The position numbers were made by a program, and so were the translations under genes. From Sanguibacter suaedae (GTDB lineage Bacteria; Actinomycetota; Actinomycetes; Actinomycetales; Cellulomonadaceae), in NCBI RefSeq assembly GCF_016342785.1, contig NZ_JAEINH010000001.1, forward strand, positions 310,001-374,000: DNA of 64,000 bases, written 5' to 3'. Below the pieces are notes generated by a model. The model saw nothing but the letters and a program-made list of their open reading frames with translations. It ran no database searches and was not told where the DNA came from. This document shows positions 33,463-42,340 of this stretch, piece by piece; the first letter of the stretch is position 1, and the number at the start of each line of letters is the position of its first letter.

Positions 33463-34810
33463 CGGGCTCGGGGCTCGCCTCCCGGTGCGCACCCGTCGGC
33501 GCGGGCGTGCGGTGCAGGCCTCTGCGGTCGTAGGCCGCAGTTCCCACGAGGCCGACGACCAGCCCGACGACGGTGAAGGCCGCCGCGGCGACGAGGCCGC
33601 GCCGCAGCCCGGAGTCGGCGGTCGCCCCGAAGTACAGGATGGACCGGGTGCCCTCGTAGATCTGGTGCATGGGCTCGAAGCCGCCCAGCCAGCGGAAGAA
33701 CGGCGGAACCATCTCGAGCGGCATGGTGGCGCCCGCGCTGGGCAGGGCGAGGACGATGAAGAGGAAGAGGTTGAGCAGCAGACCGAGGTTGCCCAGGACG
33801 GCCTGGAGGGCCTGCGCGAGGACGGCGACCGAGAAGACGGCCGCGGCACCGAACGCCCACAGCTGCGCGGGGTGGTCGATCGGCATGCCGAGGGCGTGCG
33901 CCACGGCCATGTAGACGGCGGAGACGCCGAGGGCGACGAGGCCCATGACCACCCACTTGGTGACCAGGGTCGCGAGGCGGCTGGCGCCGGAGTGCGGCAG
34001 CAGCCGGTAGAAGGGGCCGAACTCGGCGGGCAGGAACCCGAGCCGCGCGTCGATGAACGTGTTCGCGATGATGGTCCCGGTGAAGCCCGCGAGGACGAGG
34101 AGCAGCGCGTAGTAGAAGGCGGAGAGCCCGGTGCCGGTGCCGTCGGGCAGGGGGTTGTGGGCGACGACATCCACGGCCAGCGGGTCGGCGATCGCGTCGG
34201 CGGCGAGGCCACCGAGGGGGGCGGTGTCCCCGGCGGTGGCGCGCATCTGCGTGATCATCGCGGTGAGCTGCTCACCGGTCTGCTGCCCCACGGTGTCGAG
34301 GGCGGACCGACCCAGCCGGGTGACGGTGCCGACGGCCGCGGAGCCGACGCGCGGGCTCGTGAGGACCTGCACGGCGGGCTGCTCGGCGGACTCGCCCGCG
34401 GCGGCGGCGTTCCCGTAGGCCACGAGGTCGGTGCTCAGGTCGGCCGGGAGCACGACGGCCCCGTACAGGTCGCCGCGGTCCATCTGCTCCTCCGCCTCGG
34501 CGAGGGTGAGCCGCTGGACGGCGTACTGGTCGGGGTCGACGCCGTCGACGATCGCGTCGGCGGCACTCTGCCCGACGTCCACCGCGGTGCCGTCGGGGAG
34601 GATGGTGCCGGTGTCCTCGTTCACGACGGCGACGGGGAAGCCGCTGATGTTCGTGGTGGGGTTGAGGATGCCGCCCAGGTAGAGGGCGGCCATGGTGGCG
34701 GCGACGATCAGGACGATGACGGTGGGCAGGGCCCAGACCATCGGGTGGAGCAGCGGTGAGCGACGCCGCGACCGGTGCTGGGTGCGGTCGGTCTCGTCTG
34801 TGTGCGACAT
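33446..34810 (-). CDS. DUF3533/YhgE-type ABC-2-like membrane protein
   Basis: The 454-residue protein has one N-terminal helix (ALPTVIVLIVAATMAALYLG), a long outer domain with FPVAVVNEDTGTILPDGTAV and GDLYGAVVLPADLS, and five C-terminal helices. This is the layout of YhgE/Pip and DUF3533 proteins, which resemble ABC-2 permeases and are implicated in export of toxic compounds. A TetR gene and a perfect palindrome lie upstream, so it is likely the main target of that regulator. Confidence 0.82.
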   Translation of the reverse strand: MSHTDETDRTQHRSRRRSPLLHPMVWALPTVIVLIVAATMAALYLGGILNPTTNISGFPVAVVNEDTGTILPDGTAVDVGQSAADAIVDGVDPDQYAVQRLTLAEAEEQMDRGDLYGAVVLPADLSTDLVAYGNAAAAGESAEQPAVQVLTSPRVGSAAVGTVTRLGRSALDTVGQQTGEQLTAMITQMRATAGDTAPLGGLAADAIADPLAVDVVAHNPLPDGTGTGLSAFYYALLLVLAGFTGTIIANTFIDARLGFLPAEFGPFYRLLPHSGASRLATLVTKWVVMGLVALGVSAVYMAVAHALGMPIDHPAQLWAFGAAAVFSVAVLAQALQAVLGNLGLLLNLFLFIVLALPSAGATMPLEMVPPFFRWLGGFEPMHQIYEGTRSILYFGATADSGLRRGLVAAAAFTVVGLVVGLVGTAAYDRRGLHRTPAPTGAHREASPEPVTTGR

Positions 34811-34910
34811 GGGAGCCCCTTGTGGGCGCAGCGGCGCTGCGCGGTCGAACGGTGGTGGGATGAGCGGCGGTGCCCGTGGCGCGACGGTGCGTCGACCTGT
34901 CACGCTACTT

Positions 34911-34932
34911 ACTTGCACACAGGTGTGCAAGT
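34911..34932. promoter_or_regulatory. Perfect TetR operator palindrome
   Basis: Ten-base arms ACTTGCACAC and GTGTGCAAGT surround a two-base AG centre. It is located in the divergent region between the DUF3533 and TetR genes, and almost certainly binds the TetR protein. Confidence 0.75.
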
Positions 34933-34979
34933 ATTGATGGTGTGACGTGCGCGGGGCGCACCGGAGGAGACGAGGACAC

Positions 34980-35678
34980 GTGCGGGCCGACGGCAGCAAG
35001 GACGAGACGACGGGCGCGACGGACGCCACGGCCCGACCGCCGCGGAGGCGGGCCGACGCGCGCGGCAACCGGGCTCGCATCCTCGAGGTCGCGTCGCACC
35101 TCCTGGCCCGCGACGGCGCGGTGAGCATGGACGACATCGCCCGCGCCGCCGGGGTGGTGCGCCGCACGGTCTACGCGCACTTCCCCACCCGCGAGGCCCT
35201 CGTCGTGGAGCTGGGCGCGGGCGCCGCGGCGGAGCTGCTCGAGGCCGTCACGGCCGTCCGTCGCCACGCCGACGACGACCCCGCCGAGGCCCTCGCCCGC
35301 TTCGCGTCCGCCATCTGGGAGCAGGGCGCCCGCTACCGGCTGCTGCTCACCATGGCGCGCCAGACCTTCGACAGCCCTGGCATCCAGCGCTTCCTGGCGC
35401 CGGTGAGCGACGAGGTCCTCGCCATCGTCGAGACCGGGCAGCGCGCAGGGCGCTTCACGACGGACCTCCCACCGGCGGTCCTCGTCCGGGTGCTGCAGGC
35501 CACGACCATCAGCCTCCTCGAGACCCTCGGGACCGACGGCTGGGACGGCGCCCCGCATCCCGCTGCTGCCGCCGTGCTGCGGGCCGCGGGCCTCACCGGG
35601 GACGACGTCGCCGGCGTCGTCGGCCGGGTGCTGCCCACGCCTGGGCGCCGTGCGCCCGAGGACGGGAGCACCTCGTGA
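34980..35678 (+). CDS. TetR family regulator
   Basis: The 232-residue GTG-started protein has NRARILEVASHLLARDGAVS, MDDIARAAGVVRRTVYAHFP and TREALVVELGAGAA, the TetR DNA-binding head, and a helical ligand domain. The palindrome at 34911-34932 is its probable site. Its stop overlaps the GTG of the transporter gene, so it is in an operon with it. Confidence 0.87.
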   Translation: MRADGSKDETTGATDATARPPRRRADARGNRARILEVASHLLARDGAVSMDDIARAAGVVRRTVYAHFPTREALVVELGAGAAAELLEAVTAVRRHADDDPAEALARFASAIWEQGARYRLLLTMARQTFDSPGIQRFLAPVSDEVLAIVETGQRAGRFTTDLPPAVLVRVLQATTISLLETLGTDGWDGAPHPAAAAVLRAAGLTGDDVAGVVGRVLPTPGRRAPEDGSTS

Positions 35679-36667
35679 CGGGTCGCGTCGTGGAGTGGTG
35701 GGACCGGAGCCAGGTTCCTCTCTATCTCGCGTCGATCGCCCTCGGGGCCGTGGCGGGCCTCGCTGGGCCCGGTCTCGCCCCAGCCCTGGGGCACGCCATC
35801 ACCCCGGCGCTGGCGCTCCTGCTGTTCGCGACGTTCCTCGGTGTGCCCCTGGTCGAGGTCGGGCAGGGACTCAAGGACGTGAGGTTCCTCCTCACCGTCG
35901 CGGTGTCGAACTTCGTCGCGGTGCCCGTGGTCGCCTTCGCGCTGTCCCGGTTCGTCGCGGACGACCCCGGGCTCGCGCTCGGGGTCCTGCTGGTCCTCCT
36001 GACGCCGTGCGTCGACTACGTCATCGTGTTCACGGGCCTCGCGGGAGGGGCGCGCGCCCGGCTCCTCAGCGCGACGCCGCTGCTCATGGTCGTGCAGATG
36101 CTCCTCCTGCCCGCCTACCTCTCCCTCTTCGCCGGGGCGGAGGTCCTCGACGTCATCGAGGTCGCACCGTTCGTCGAGGCGTTCGTCGTGCTCATCGTCG
36201 CCCCGCTCACCGCCGCGGCGCTCGTCCAGGCCCTCGCCCGCCGTCGTGCTGCCGGCAGGGCCGTCGAGCACGTCATGGCCGCAGCGATGGTGCCGCTGAT
36301 GATGGTCACCCTGGCCGTGGTCGTCGGCTCCCAGGTCGCGGCCGTCGGCTCCGAGGCCGCGGCCCTGGCCCGCGTCGTGCCCCTGTACGTCGGGTTCGTC
36401 GTCGTCGCGGTCCTCCTCGGCAGGGTCGCGGCCCGGCTGGGGAGGCTCGACGTGCCCGCGACGCGCGCCGTGATGTTCTCCACGACCACACGCAACTCCC
36501 TGGTCGTCCTGCCGCTGGCCCTCGCGCTGCCGCCGCAGCTCGCGATCGTGCCGCTCGCCGTGGTCACCCAGACGCTCGTCGAGCTCGTCGCCATGGTCGT
36601 CCTCGTCCGCCTGGTGCCACGCCTCGCGCCGGACCGGCCGACGCCCGCCGGCGAGGCCGTCGCCTGA
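35675..36667 (+). CDS. Acr3/bile-acid-symporter-like arsenic resistance transporter
   Basis: The 330-residue membrane protein has about ten helices and the block LLTPCVDYVIVFTGLAGGAR, containing the PC motif conserved in Acr3-type carriers, plus RAVMFSTTTRNSLVVLPLAL in the second half. Acr3 proteins export arsenite; relatives of this branch are often annotated simply as arsenic resistance proteins. No arsR or arsC is near and the regulator is TetR-like, so the substrate may differ. Confidence 0.76.
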   Translation: MTGRVVEWWDRSQVPLYLASIALGAVAGLAGPGLAPALGHAITPALALLLFATFLGVPLVEVGQGLKDVRFLLTVAVSNFVAVPVVAFALSRFVADDPGLALGVLLVLLTPCVDYVIVFTGLAGGARARLLSATPLLMVVQMLLLPAYLSLFAGAEVLDVIEVAPFVEAFVVLIVAPLTAAALVQALARRRAAGRAVEHVMAAAMVPLMMVTLAVVVGSQVAAVGSEAAALARVVPLYVGFVVVAVLLGRVAARLGRLDVPATRAVMFSTTTRNSLVVLPLALALPPQLAIVPLAVVTQTLVELVAMVVLVRLVPRLAPDRPTPAGEAVA

Positions 36668-36748
36668 CGGCACGACGGTCCAGACCCGTCGCCGGGCGGG
36701 TGGCGTCGTGACGCGCGACACTGGAGTCCCGTCCGGTCGGAGGCACTC

Positions 36749-37315
36749 ATGGGCACGCTCGTCTACGCAGCCAACACGTCGCTCGACGGGTACGTCGAGG
36801 ACGCCACCGGGTCCTTCGACTGGTCCGTGCCCGACGACGAGCTGCACGCCTTCTGGAACGAGCACGAGCGGCAGGTCGGCACGTCGCTCTACGGGCGCCG
36901 CATGTTCGAGACGATGCGCGTCTGGGAGGACGACGCCTGGTTGGCGGACGCCCCGGCCGTGGTCCGCGAGTACGCCGTGATCTGGCGTGACGCCGACAAG
37001 GTCGTGTACTCCTCGACGCTCGACGAGGTGTCGACGGCGCGGACACGGATCGAGCGGCGCTTCGACGCGGACGCGGTCCGGGCCCTCAAGGAGTCGTCAC
37101 AGGCGGGCCTGAGCGTCGGTGGCGCGGCGCTGGGCGCCGAGGCATTCCGGCACGGGCTGGTCGACGAGTGCGTCCTCGTCGTCCACCCCGTCATCGTGGG
37201 CGGCGGGAAGCCGGCGTTGCCGCGGGACGTGCGGCTGGACCTCGAGCTCCTGGACAGCCGGCGGTTCCCCGCGGGGCCGATCGCCCTGCGCTACGCGGTG
37301 CGGAGTGCACACTGA
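36749..37315 (+). CDS. Dihydrofolate reductase/RibD C-terminal family protein
   Basis: The 188-residue protein begins TLVYAANTSLDGYVEDATGS, continues GTSLYGRRMFETMRVW and has GLSVGGAALGAEAFRHGLVD then LVVHPVIVGGGKPALP. These are the NADPH-binding and substrate motifs of the RibD_C/DHFR-like group (YyaP type). These reductases act on pteridine-like or unknown substrates. Confidence 0.86.
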   Translation: MGTLVYAANTSLDGYVEDATGSFDWSVPDDELHAFWNEHERQVGTSLYGRRMFETMRVWEDDAWLADAPAVVREYAVIWRDADKVVYSSTLDEVSTARTRIERRFDADAVRALKESSQAGLSVGGAALGAEAFRHGLVDECVLVVHPVIVGGGKPALPRDVRLDLELLDSRRFPAGPIALRYAVRSAH

Positions 37316-37354
37316 CACCTGTCGCTACGCTGCCGTCATGACGAGGAGATCCCT

Positions 37355-38446
37355 GTGACCGACGAGCGAGACCTTGCTGCGCTCTCATCTGGCGTTCCCG
37401 CGGAGACGGGTGCGCTCGACGAGGCGGTCGAGCGCGCCGTCGCCCGGGAGGGCCGACGGCACGTCGGGCTGGTGGTCGGGGCCGTGACGGCCGACGGTGC
37501 GCGATCGGTCGCGACCGCGGGGCGGCTCCGCGCGCCCGACGGTCCGTCGCCGCAGGCGGACAGCGTGTTCGAGATCGGCTCGGTGACCAAGGTGTTCACC
37601 GCGCTTCTGCTGGCCGAGGCCGTGACGCGGGGCGAGCTGTCGTTGGAGACGCCCGTCGGCGACCTGCTGCCGGAGGTGACCGTCCCGACCCGCGACGGTG
37701 TCGCGATCACCGTCGAGCACCTCGCGACGCACACGTCCGGGCTGCCCAGGCTCCCGATGTCGCTCCCCACCGCGCTCGCCTCCCAGTGGAAGCACCGTGA
37801 CGGCGACCCGTGGGAGACGTTCGACCGCGCCGGGCTGCTCGCCGCCCTGGAGTCGACGACCCTGCGTCGCACACCCGGCACCGGGCCCGTCGCGTACTCC
37901 AACCTCGGCGCCGGGGTCCTGGGGCACGCACTGGTCGCGGCGGCAGGTGCGACCGACTACGCCGAGCTGGTCCGCTCCCGGGTCTGCGGGCCGCTGGGGA
38001 TGACCGACACCGTGCTCCTGCCCGACACCGAGCAGGCCGCGCGGGAGGCCGCCGGGCACCGTGGGCGTCGCCGACCAACCGGCCACTGGGAGGTCGCCGG
38101 CCTGCCCGGCGCCGGTGCGCTGCGCTCGACGGCCACCGACATGCTCACCTTCCTCCACGCCCAGCTGCGCCCCGAGGACACCCCGCTCGCACCCGCGATC
38201 GCCCTCACCCACCCCGAACGCCGCCCCGGGAGGCGCCTCGGCATCGGGCTCGGCTGGCTCCGGGTGCCCCTGCCCGGCGGACACGTCGCGCTCTGGCACA
38301 ACGGCGGCACCGGCGGCTTCCGCGCCCTCGCGGGCTTCGTCCCTGAGGCTGGCGTCGGCGTCGTCGCCCTCGCCAACGACGTCCGCAGCGTCGACCGGGT
38401 GGGCATGGAGCTGCTCAGCGCGCTCAGCGGACGTGTCTCCCGATGA
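37355..38446 (+). CDS. Beta-lactamase family serine hydrolase
   Basis: The 363-residue protein shows SxxK as SVTK (Ser76, Lys79), the YxN motif YSN (Tyr181) and HNGGTGG near residue 315 in place of KTG. This is the class C beta-lactamase/esterase EstB fold. No signal peptide is seen, so a cytoplasmic esterase or peptidase role is more likely than cell wall or antibiotic hydrolysis. The stop overlaps the next ATG. Confidence 0.85.
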   Translation: MTDERDLAALSSGVPAETGALDEAVERAVAREGRRHVGLVVGAVTADGARSVATAGRLRAPDGPSPQADSVFEIGSVTKVFTALLLAEAVTRGELSLETPVGDLLPEVTVPTRDGVAITVEHLATHTSGLPRLPMSLPTALASQWKHRDGDPWETFDRAGLLAALESTTLRRTPGTGPVAYSNLGAGVLGHALVAAAGATDYAELVRSRVCGPLGMTDTVLLPDTEQAAREAAGHRGRRRPTGHWEVAGLPGAGALRSTATDMLTFLHAQLRPEDTPLAPAIALTHPERRPGRRLGIGLGWLRVPLPGGHVALWHNGGTGGFRALAGFVPEAGVGVVALANDVRSVDRVGMELLSALSGRVSR

Positions 38447-38874
38447 GCTCCCCCGTCCACCACCTGACCGTGATCCGATATCCCGCCGACCGGCCTGGGG
38501 ACACCGTGGTGACGGTGGAACCGACCTGGGACGACGTCGCGGCCGCGGTCTCACGGCTCGATGATCACGAGTTCCCGATCGTGGAGCTGAGCTGCACCGA
38601 ACATGACGACGACGAGGCGCTCCTCGTCATCGGCGGACGCGGCCGGTATGCGTTGACCCAGTCCGTGCCCGGGTGGCAGTTCTCCGACCCGTCACGGCCG
38701 GACCGTGAGGTGCGCCTGTGGACCAGCGACCAGGGCTACTTCTGCACCGAGCGAGAGATCATCACCGACCTGGGACTCGTGCTGCGCATCGTCGAGGAGT
38801 TCTACCGCACCGGGTCGTACGACGGCCTGGACAGGTTCGCGGGCGTCGCGGACGACTCGGAGGTGACTCCCTGA
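38443..38874 (+). CDS. Imm1-like immunity protein
   Basis: The 143-residue protein has TWDDVAAAVSRLDDHEFPIV, ALLVIGGRGRYALTQ, GWQFSDPSRPDREVRLW and IITDLGLVLRIVEEFYRTGS, the order of blocks seen in Imm1 proteins, which protect against deaminase and other polymorphic toxins. Its partner toxin is absent; the gene is coupled to a serine hydrolase by an ATGA overlap. It is therefore an orphan or a re-used fold. Confidence 0.6.
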   Translation: MSSPVHHLTVIRYPADRPGDTVVTVEPTWDDVAAAVSRLDDHEFPIVELSCTEHDDDEALLVIGGRGRYALTQSVPGWQFSDPSRPDREVRLWTSDQGYFCTEREIITDLGLVLRIVEEFYRTGSYDGLDRFAGVADDSEVTP

Positions 38875-38945
38875 CGAGGAAGCGACCGCAGAGGACCGGC
38901 GGTCGTGGACCGCGCTGAGGACTCGATGGATCGTGAGCCCCGCCC

Positions 38946-39446
38946 CTACCGGGTCTTGCGCCGCCGCTGGTCCGCCGAGCGCGGCGGGATCGTGCGGAGA
39001 TGGTCGGCCGCCTGACCGAGGATGCGGGCGAGATCCTCGACGTCACCGTCGGACAAGGACGCGAAGAGCAGCGTGCGGACCGCCTCGATGTGCCCGGGGA
39101 ACACCGCGGCCAGCACCTCCCGCCCTGCGTCGGTGATCGCGACGACCGTGCTCCGCTCGTCGTCCGGGGAGGGGGCGCGGGTGACGAGCCCGCGCTGCTC
39201 GAGGAGCTGCGCCTGGTAGGTCAGCCCGCTCCGGCTGTAGACGACCCCGTCGGCGAGGTCCGTCATGCGGAGCGTCCCGCCCGCGACGTCGCCGAGGCGG
39301 GCGAGCAGATGGAACTGGACGTAGCTGAGACCTCCGACGTCGCGGAGCTGCTTCTCGATCTCGTGGCGCAGGAGCTTGCTCACCTCGGTGAATGCGAAGT
39401 AGGCCCGGAGCTGTACTGGGGTCAGGGCTGGGGGTGCGTCGCTCAT
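38946..39446 (-). CDS. MarR family regulator
   Basis: The 166-residue protein has EVSKLLRHEIEKQLRDVGGL, YVQFHLLARLGDVAGGTLRM, the recognition part DLADGVVYSRSGLTYQAQLL and the wing RAPSPDDERSTVVAITDAG. Two matching palindromes lie between it and the divergent oxidoreductase gene. The ligand is unknown. Confidence 0.87.
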   Translation of the reverse strand: MSDAPPALTPVQLRAYFAFTEVSKLLRHEIEKQLRDVGGLSYVQFHLLARLGDVAGGTLRMTDLADGVVYSRSGLTYQAQLLEQRGLVTRAPSPDDERSTVVAITDAGREVLAAVFPGHIEAVRTLLFASLSDGDVEDLARILGQAADHLRTIPPRSADQRRRKTR

Positions 39447-39464
39447 GCAACCCATCCTACCTAT

Positions 39465-39519
39465 TGCTTCGACTTCGAAGCAGTGTTACGTTCTCCTCAG
39501 TTACTTCGAACTCGAAGCA
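39465..39519. promoter_or_regulatory. Two MarR operator palindromes
   Basis: TGCTTCGA-CT-TCGAAGCA (39465-39482) and TACTTCGA-AC-TCGAAGCA (39502-39519) are near-identical inverted repeats 37 bases apart, between the MarR gene and the oxidoreductase gene. They should let MarR control both directions. Confidence 0.75.
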
Positions 39520-39539
39520 CATGACGAAGGAGAACCCCC

Positions 39540-40475
39540 ATGAAGGCAGTACTTTTCCACGAGGTCGGCGGACCCGAGGTGCTCCGGTACGAGGAGATCG
39601 AGCGTCCGGAGCCGGCCGCCGGACAGGTGCGGCTGCGGGTGGCGGCGTCCGCGTTCAGCCCCGCCGACGCCGGGATGCGAGCCGGGTTCCTGCCGATCCC
39701 GGTCGAGCTTCCGCACGTTCCTGGCTACGACGTCTCGGGGACCGTGGACGCTCTCGGCGAGGGGGTCGAGGATCTCGCTGTCGGGGACCAGGTCGTCGGG
39801 TTCCTCCCGATGGAGCGGGACGGCGGGGCAGCGGAGTACGTGATCGCACCCGAGGAGGCGTTGGTCCAGGCGCCCAGGACCCTCCCGCTGACCGACGGCG
39901 CGGCACTTCCGTCGGTGGCGTTGACCGCGTGGCAGGCGCTCTTCGATGACGGTCGGCTCGAGGCGGGGCAGCGCCTGCTCGTCGTCGGGGCGGGCGGCGT
40001 GGTGGGCAAGTACGCCGTCCAGCTCGCCAAGCGCGCCGGTGCGCACGTCGTCGCGACCGCGAGCCCGCACAGCGTCGACGCGGTGCGGTCAGCGGGTGCG
40101 GACCAGATCGTCGACCACACCACGGTCGATCTGCTCGACGCCGTCGACCAGCAGCAGGTCGACGTGCTGCTCAACCTCGCGCCGATCGACCCGGAGCGCT
40201 TCGCCGCGCTCGTCGCCCTCGTCCGGGACGGTGGCGCCGTGGTCAGCACCACGGCGTTCATGACGACCCCGAGCGACGAGAACCGCGGCGTTCGGGCAGC
40301 CACCGTGTTCGTCCTCCCGAACAGGGAACGGCTCACCGAGCTGGTGTCCCTCGTCGACGACGGGGAGCTCACCGTCGAGGTCACCCGACGCATCCCGCTC
40401 TCCGAGCTCCCCGCCCTCCACGCGGAGGCCGCCACGGGCGCCGTCCGAGGGAAGGTGCTCGTCGTCCCCGCCTGA
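39540..40475 (+). CDS. NADPH:quinone-reductase-like oxidoreductase
   Basis: The 311-residue protein starts MKAVLFHEVGGPEVLRYEEI, has FSPADAGMRAGFLPIPVELP, HVPGYDVSGTVDALGEGVED and RLLVVGAGGVVGKYAVQLAK for NADPH. Zinc-site cysteines are absent, which fits the quinone oxidoreductase branch of the medium-chain dehydrogenase family. It probably reduces quinones or reactive carbonyls and is induced through the MarR protein. Confidence 0.87.
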   Translation: MKAVLFHEVGGPEVLRYEEIERPEPAAGQVRLRVAASAFSPADAGMRAGFLPIPVELPHVPGYDVSGTVDALGEGVEDLAVGDQVVGFLPMERDGGAAEYVIAPEEALVQAPRTLPLTDGAALPSVALTAWQALFDDGRLEAGQRLLVVGAGGVVGKYAVQLAKRAGAHVVATASPHSVDAVRSAGADQIVDHTTVDLLDAVDQQQVDVLLNLAPIDPERFAALVALVRDGGAVVSTTAFMTTPSDENRGVRAATVFVLPNRERLTELVSLVDDGELTVEVTRRIPLSELPALHAEAATGAVRGKVLVVPA

Positions 40476-40519
40476 GGCCCGGTCCGTCGGACGAGCGACA
40501 GCTCTGGAACCATCGACCG

Positions 40520-41326
40520 GTGACCTCCCATCGCCACCACGCTCGCATCGCGGCCGGTCGCCGGGGCGCCGAGGAGCTGCGCACCAGGGGGTGGAGCGGT
40601 GTAGTCGCTGTCGCGGCGGGGAACGTCCACACGGCCGCGAACACCGGCCGCGCCCACACGGTGGGGCTCCGCCAGGATGGGACGGTCCTCGCGACGGGTT
40701 GGAACGACGAAGGACAGTGCGACGTCGACGGCTGGCGCGACGTCGTCACCATCGCCGCCGGTTGGCGACGCACCCTCGCGGTCGTCGCGGACGGGACGGC
40801 ACGCGCGACCGGTCGTCGCGCCGAGGGGGCCTGCGACGTCGAGGACTGGAGCGGGTTGGTCGCCGTCGCTGCCGGGGACTGGCACTCCGTCGGGCTGCGG
40901 GACGACGGCACCGTCCTGGCCGTGGGGAACGACCGCAGGGGGCAGTGCGAGGTCGCCGGATGGCGGGGTGTCCGAGCGATCGCCGCAGGCTACCTCCACA
41001 CCGCCGCTCTCACCGGAGATGGTCAAGTGGTCGCCGCAGGCGACCCGTCTGCGGGAGTCATGGACGTGTCCGCGTGGCGCGACGTGGTGGCCCTGTCCGC
41101 AGGAAGCCGCCACACGGTCGGGGTCGTCGCCGGAGGCCGGGTGCTCGCAGCTGGTGACAACAGTCGCGGGCAGTGCGACGTCCGAGGATGGCGGGGCGTG
41201 GTGGCGGTTGCGGCAGGATCCGCCCACACCCTCGGCCTCTGCTCCGACGAGAGCGTCCTGGCAGCAGGCAACGACGAGGATGGCCGGTGTGACACCGCGG
41301 GCTGGCAGCTGTCGACCGCCCGGTGA
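40520..41326 (+). CDS. RCC1-repeat beta-propeller protein
   Basis: The 268-residue protein has five to six repeats of the form GWxxVVAVAAGxxHTVGLRxDGTVLAxGxNxxGQCDV, each about 40 residues, typical of bacterial RCC1-like propellers. The first repeat has an extra ANTGRAHTVG insertion. There is no signal peptide. The role is unknown; it probably binds another protein. Confidence 0.82.
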   Translation: MTSHRHHARIAAGRRGAEELRTRGWSGVVAVAAGNVHTAANTGRAHTVGLRQDGTVLATGWNDEGQCDVDGWRDVVTIAAGWRRTLAVVADGTARATGRRAEGACDVEDWSGLVAVAAGDWHSVGLRDDGTVLAVGNDRRGQCEVAGWRGVRAIAAGYLHTAALTGDGQVVAAGDPSAGVMDVSAWRDVVALSAGSRHTVGVVAGGRVLAAGDNSRGQCDVRGWRGVVAVAAGSAHTLGLCSDESVLAAGNDEDGRCDTAGWQLSTAR

Positions 41327-41354
41327 CCGCTCGGTCCGGTCATAGACTCACCGC

Positions 41355-41525
41355 GTGCCCACCCTGGTCGAAGTCGTGACGTCCATCGATGCTGTCCCCG
41401 ACGTAGTCCTCAGGCTTGGGCTCGGCGACGAGGTCACCCTCCGCGCGCTCCGCCACGAACATCTCTTCCACGACCTCGGTGACGGCGGGACGCAGGTGAC
41501 CGGCCTCAGGGTGTCCGCGCCATGA
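41355..41525 (+). CDS. Possible short gene coupled to lysE-like gene
   Basis: A GTG-started frame of 56 residues (VPTLVEVVTSIDAVPDVVLR and onward) ends in an ATGA overlap with the LysE-like gene. The opposite strand also has a plausible open frame here, so the coding strand is uncertain. No family was recognised. Confidence 0.28.
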   Translation: MPTLVEVVTSIDAVPDVVLRLGLGDEVTLRALRHEHLFHDLGDGGTQVTGLRVSAP

Positions 41526-42136
41526 CCCTCGTGCTCCTGGCACTGACGGTACTTCCCTTCGTCGTCAGCCCCGGCGCGAGCTTCGCCATCACGATCGACG
41601 CCGCCAGCAGCGGCGACCGTCGCGCACCGGTCAAGGTGTGGGCAGGGACGGCGCTCGGTATCACTGTCATCGCGTCGATCGCCGCCCTCAGCGGTGTCGC
41701 GCGGTTCCTCGCCGAGAACGCCACCGCCCGGTCCGTCTTCGGAGTGGCGGGTGGCACGGTCCTGGTGATCCTCGGCGTCGGCTCCCTGGTCAAGGCACGC
41801 AGGTCGACGCATCTCACGACGCCTGGTCCTCGTCCGGCCCGGCAGCTCGTGCTCTGGGCGTTCCTCGCCCTCATCACCAACGTCAAGGCGCTCAGCCTCT
41901 ACGCGCTGGTCGTCCCGGGGCTAGGCACGGATGATCTCGCCGGCCCTGCACTCTTCTTCCTGTTCGCCGGCGTGCACGTCGTGATGCTCCTCCTGTGGCT
42001 GACCCTCGTGGGAGAAGGCGTGCGTCGCATCCCGAGCATCGGCACCTCGCCGCGAGTCCGCGCGGGCCTCCTGAGCGTCGCCGCTGTCACACTCATCGTC
42101 ATCGGCACGCTGACGCTTGCTGAAGCACTGCGGTGA
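41522..42136 (+). CDS. LysE family amino-acid exporter
   Basis: The 204-residue membrane protein begins VLLALTVLPFVVSPGASFAI, has the GxxxG helix VWAGTALGITVIASIAALSG, a middle helix GVAGGTVLVILGVGSLVKAR and WAFLALITNVKALSLYALVV. This is the RhtB/LysE fold with about six helices, which exports amino acids or related compounds. The substrate is unknown. Confidence 0.84.
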   Translation: MTLVLLALTVLPFVVSPGASFAITIDAASSGDRRAPVKVWAGTALGITVIASIAALSGVARFLAENATARSVFGVAGGTVLVILGVGSLVKARRSTHLTTPGPRPARQLVLWAFLALITNVKALSLYALVVPGLGTDDLAGPALFFLFAGVHVVMLLLWLTLVGEGVRRIPSIGTSPRVRAGLLSVAAVTLIVIGTLTLAEALR

Positions 42137-42340
42137 GAGTGCGCCAGCTCGACCGTCAGCAGTCGGTCGCCCAGGCGGCGTGGACGGTCCGGCCGTCCTG
42201 ACGCGGCCTATAGTGACGTCGCGCAGACCATACGGAACTCCTCAGGTACCAGCCCAGAGCCACCGCAGGGCGTCCGGGAGGAGGACACCTCCGCGGTCGG
42301 GGCTGTGTCCTCCATCGCCGGTCACCAGGGCGCAATTCCG

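Noticed and set aside
31930-34212. A 760-codon minus-strand open frame
   Set aside because: It crosses the Gfo/Idh gene in antisense and the DUF3533 gene in a wrong frame. Both real genes have recognisable domains and fitting codon use.
41348-41812. Minus-strand open frames opposite the LysE-like gene and the small upstream frame
   Set aside because: The larger one is antisense to a clear LysE membrane protein. The end at 41340-41543 is not excluded but has weaker support than the coupled plus frame.
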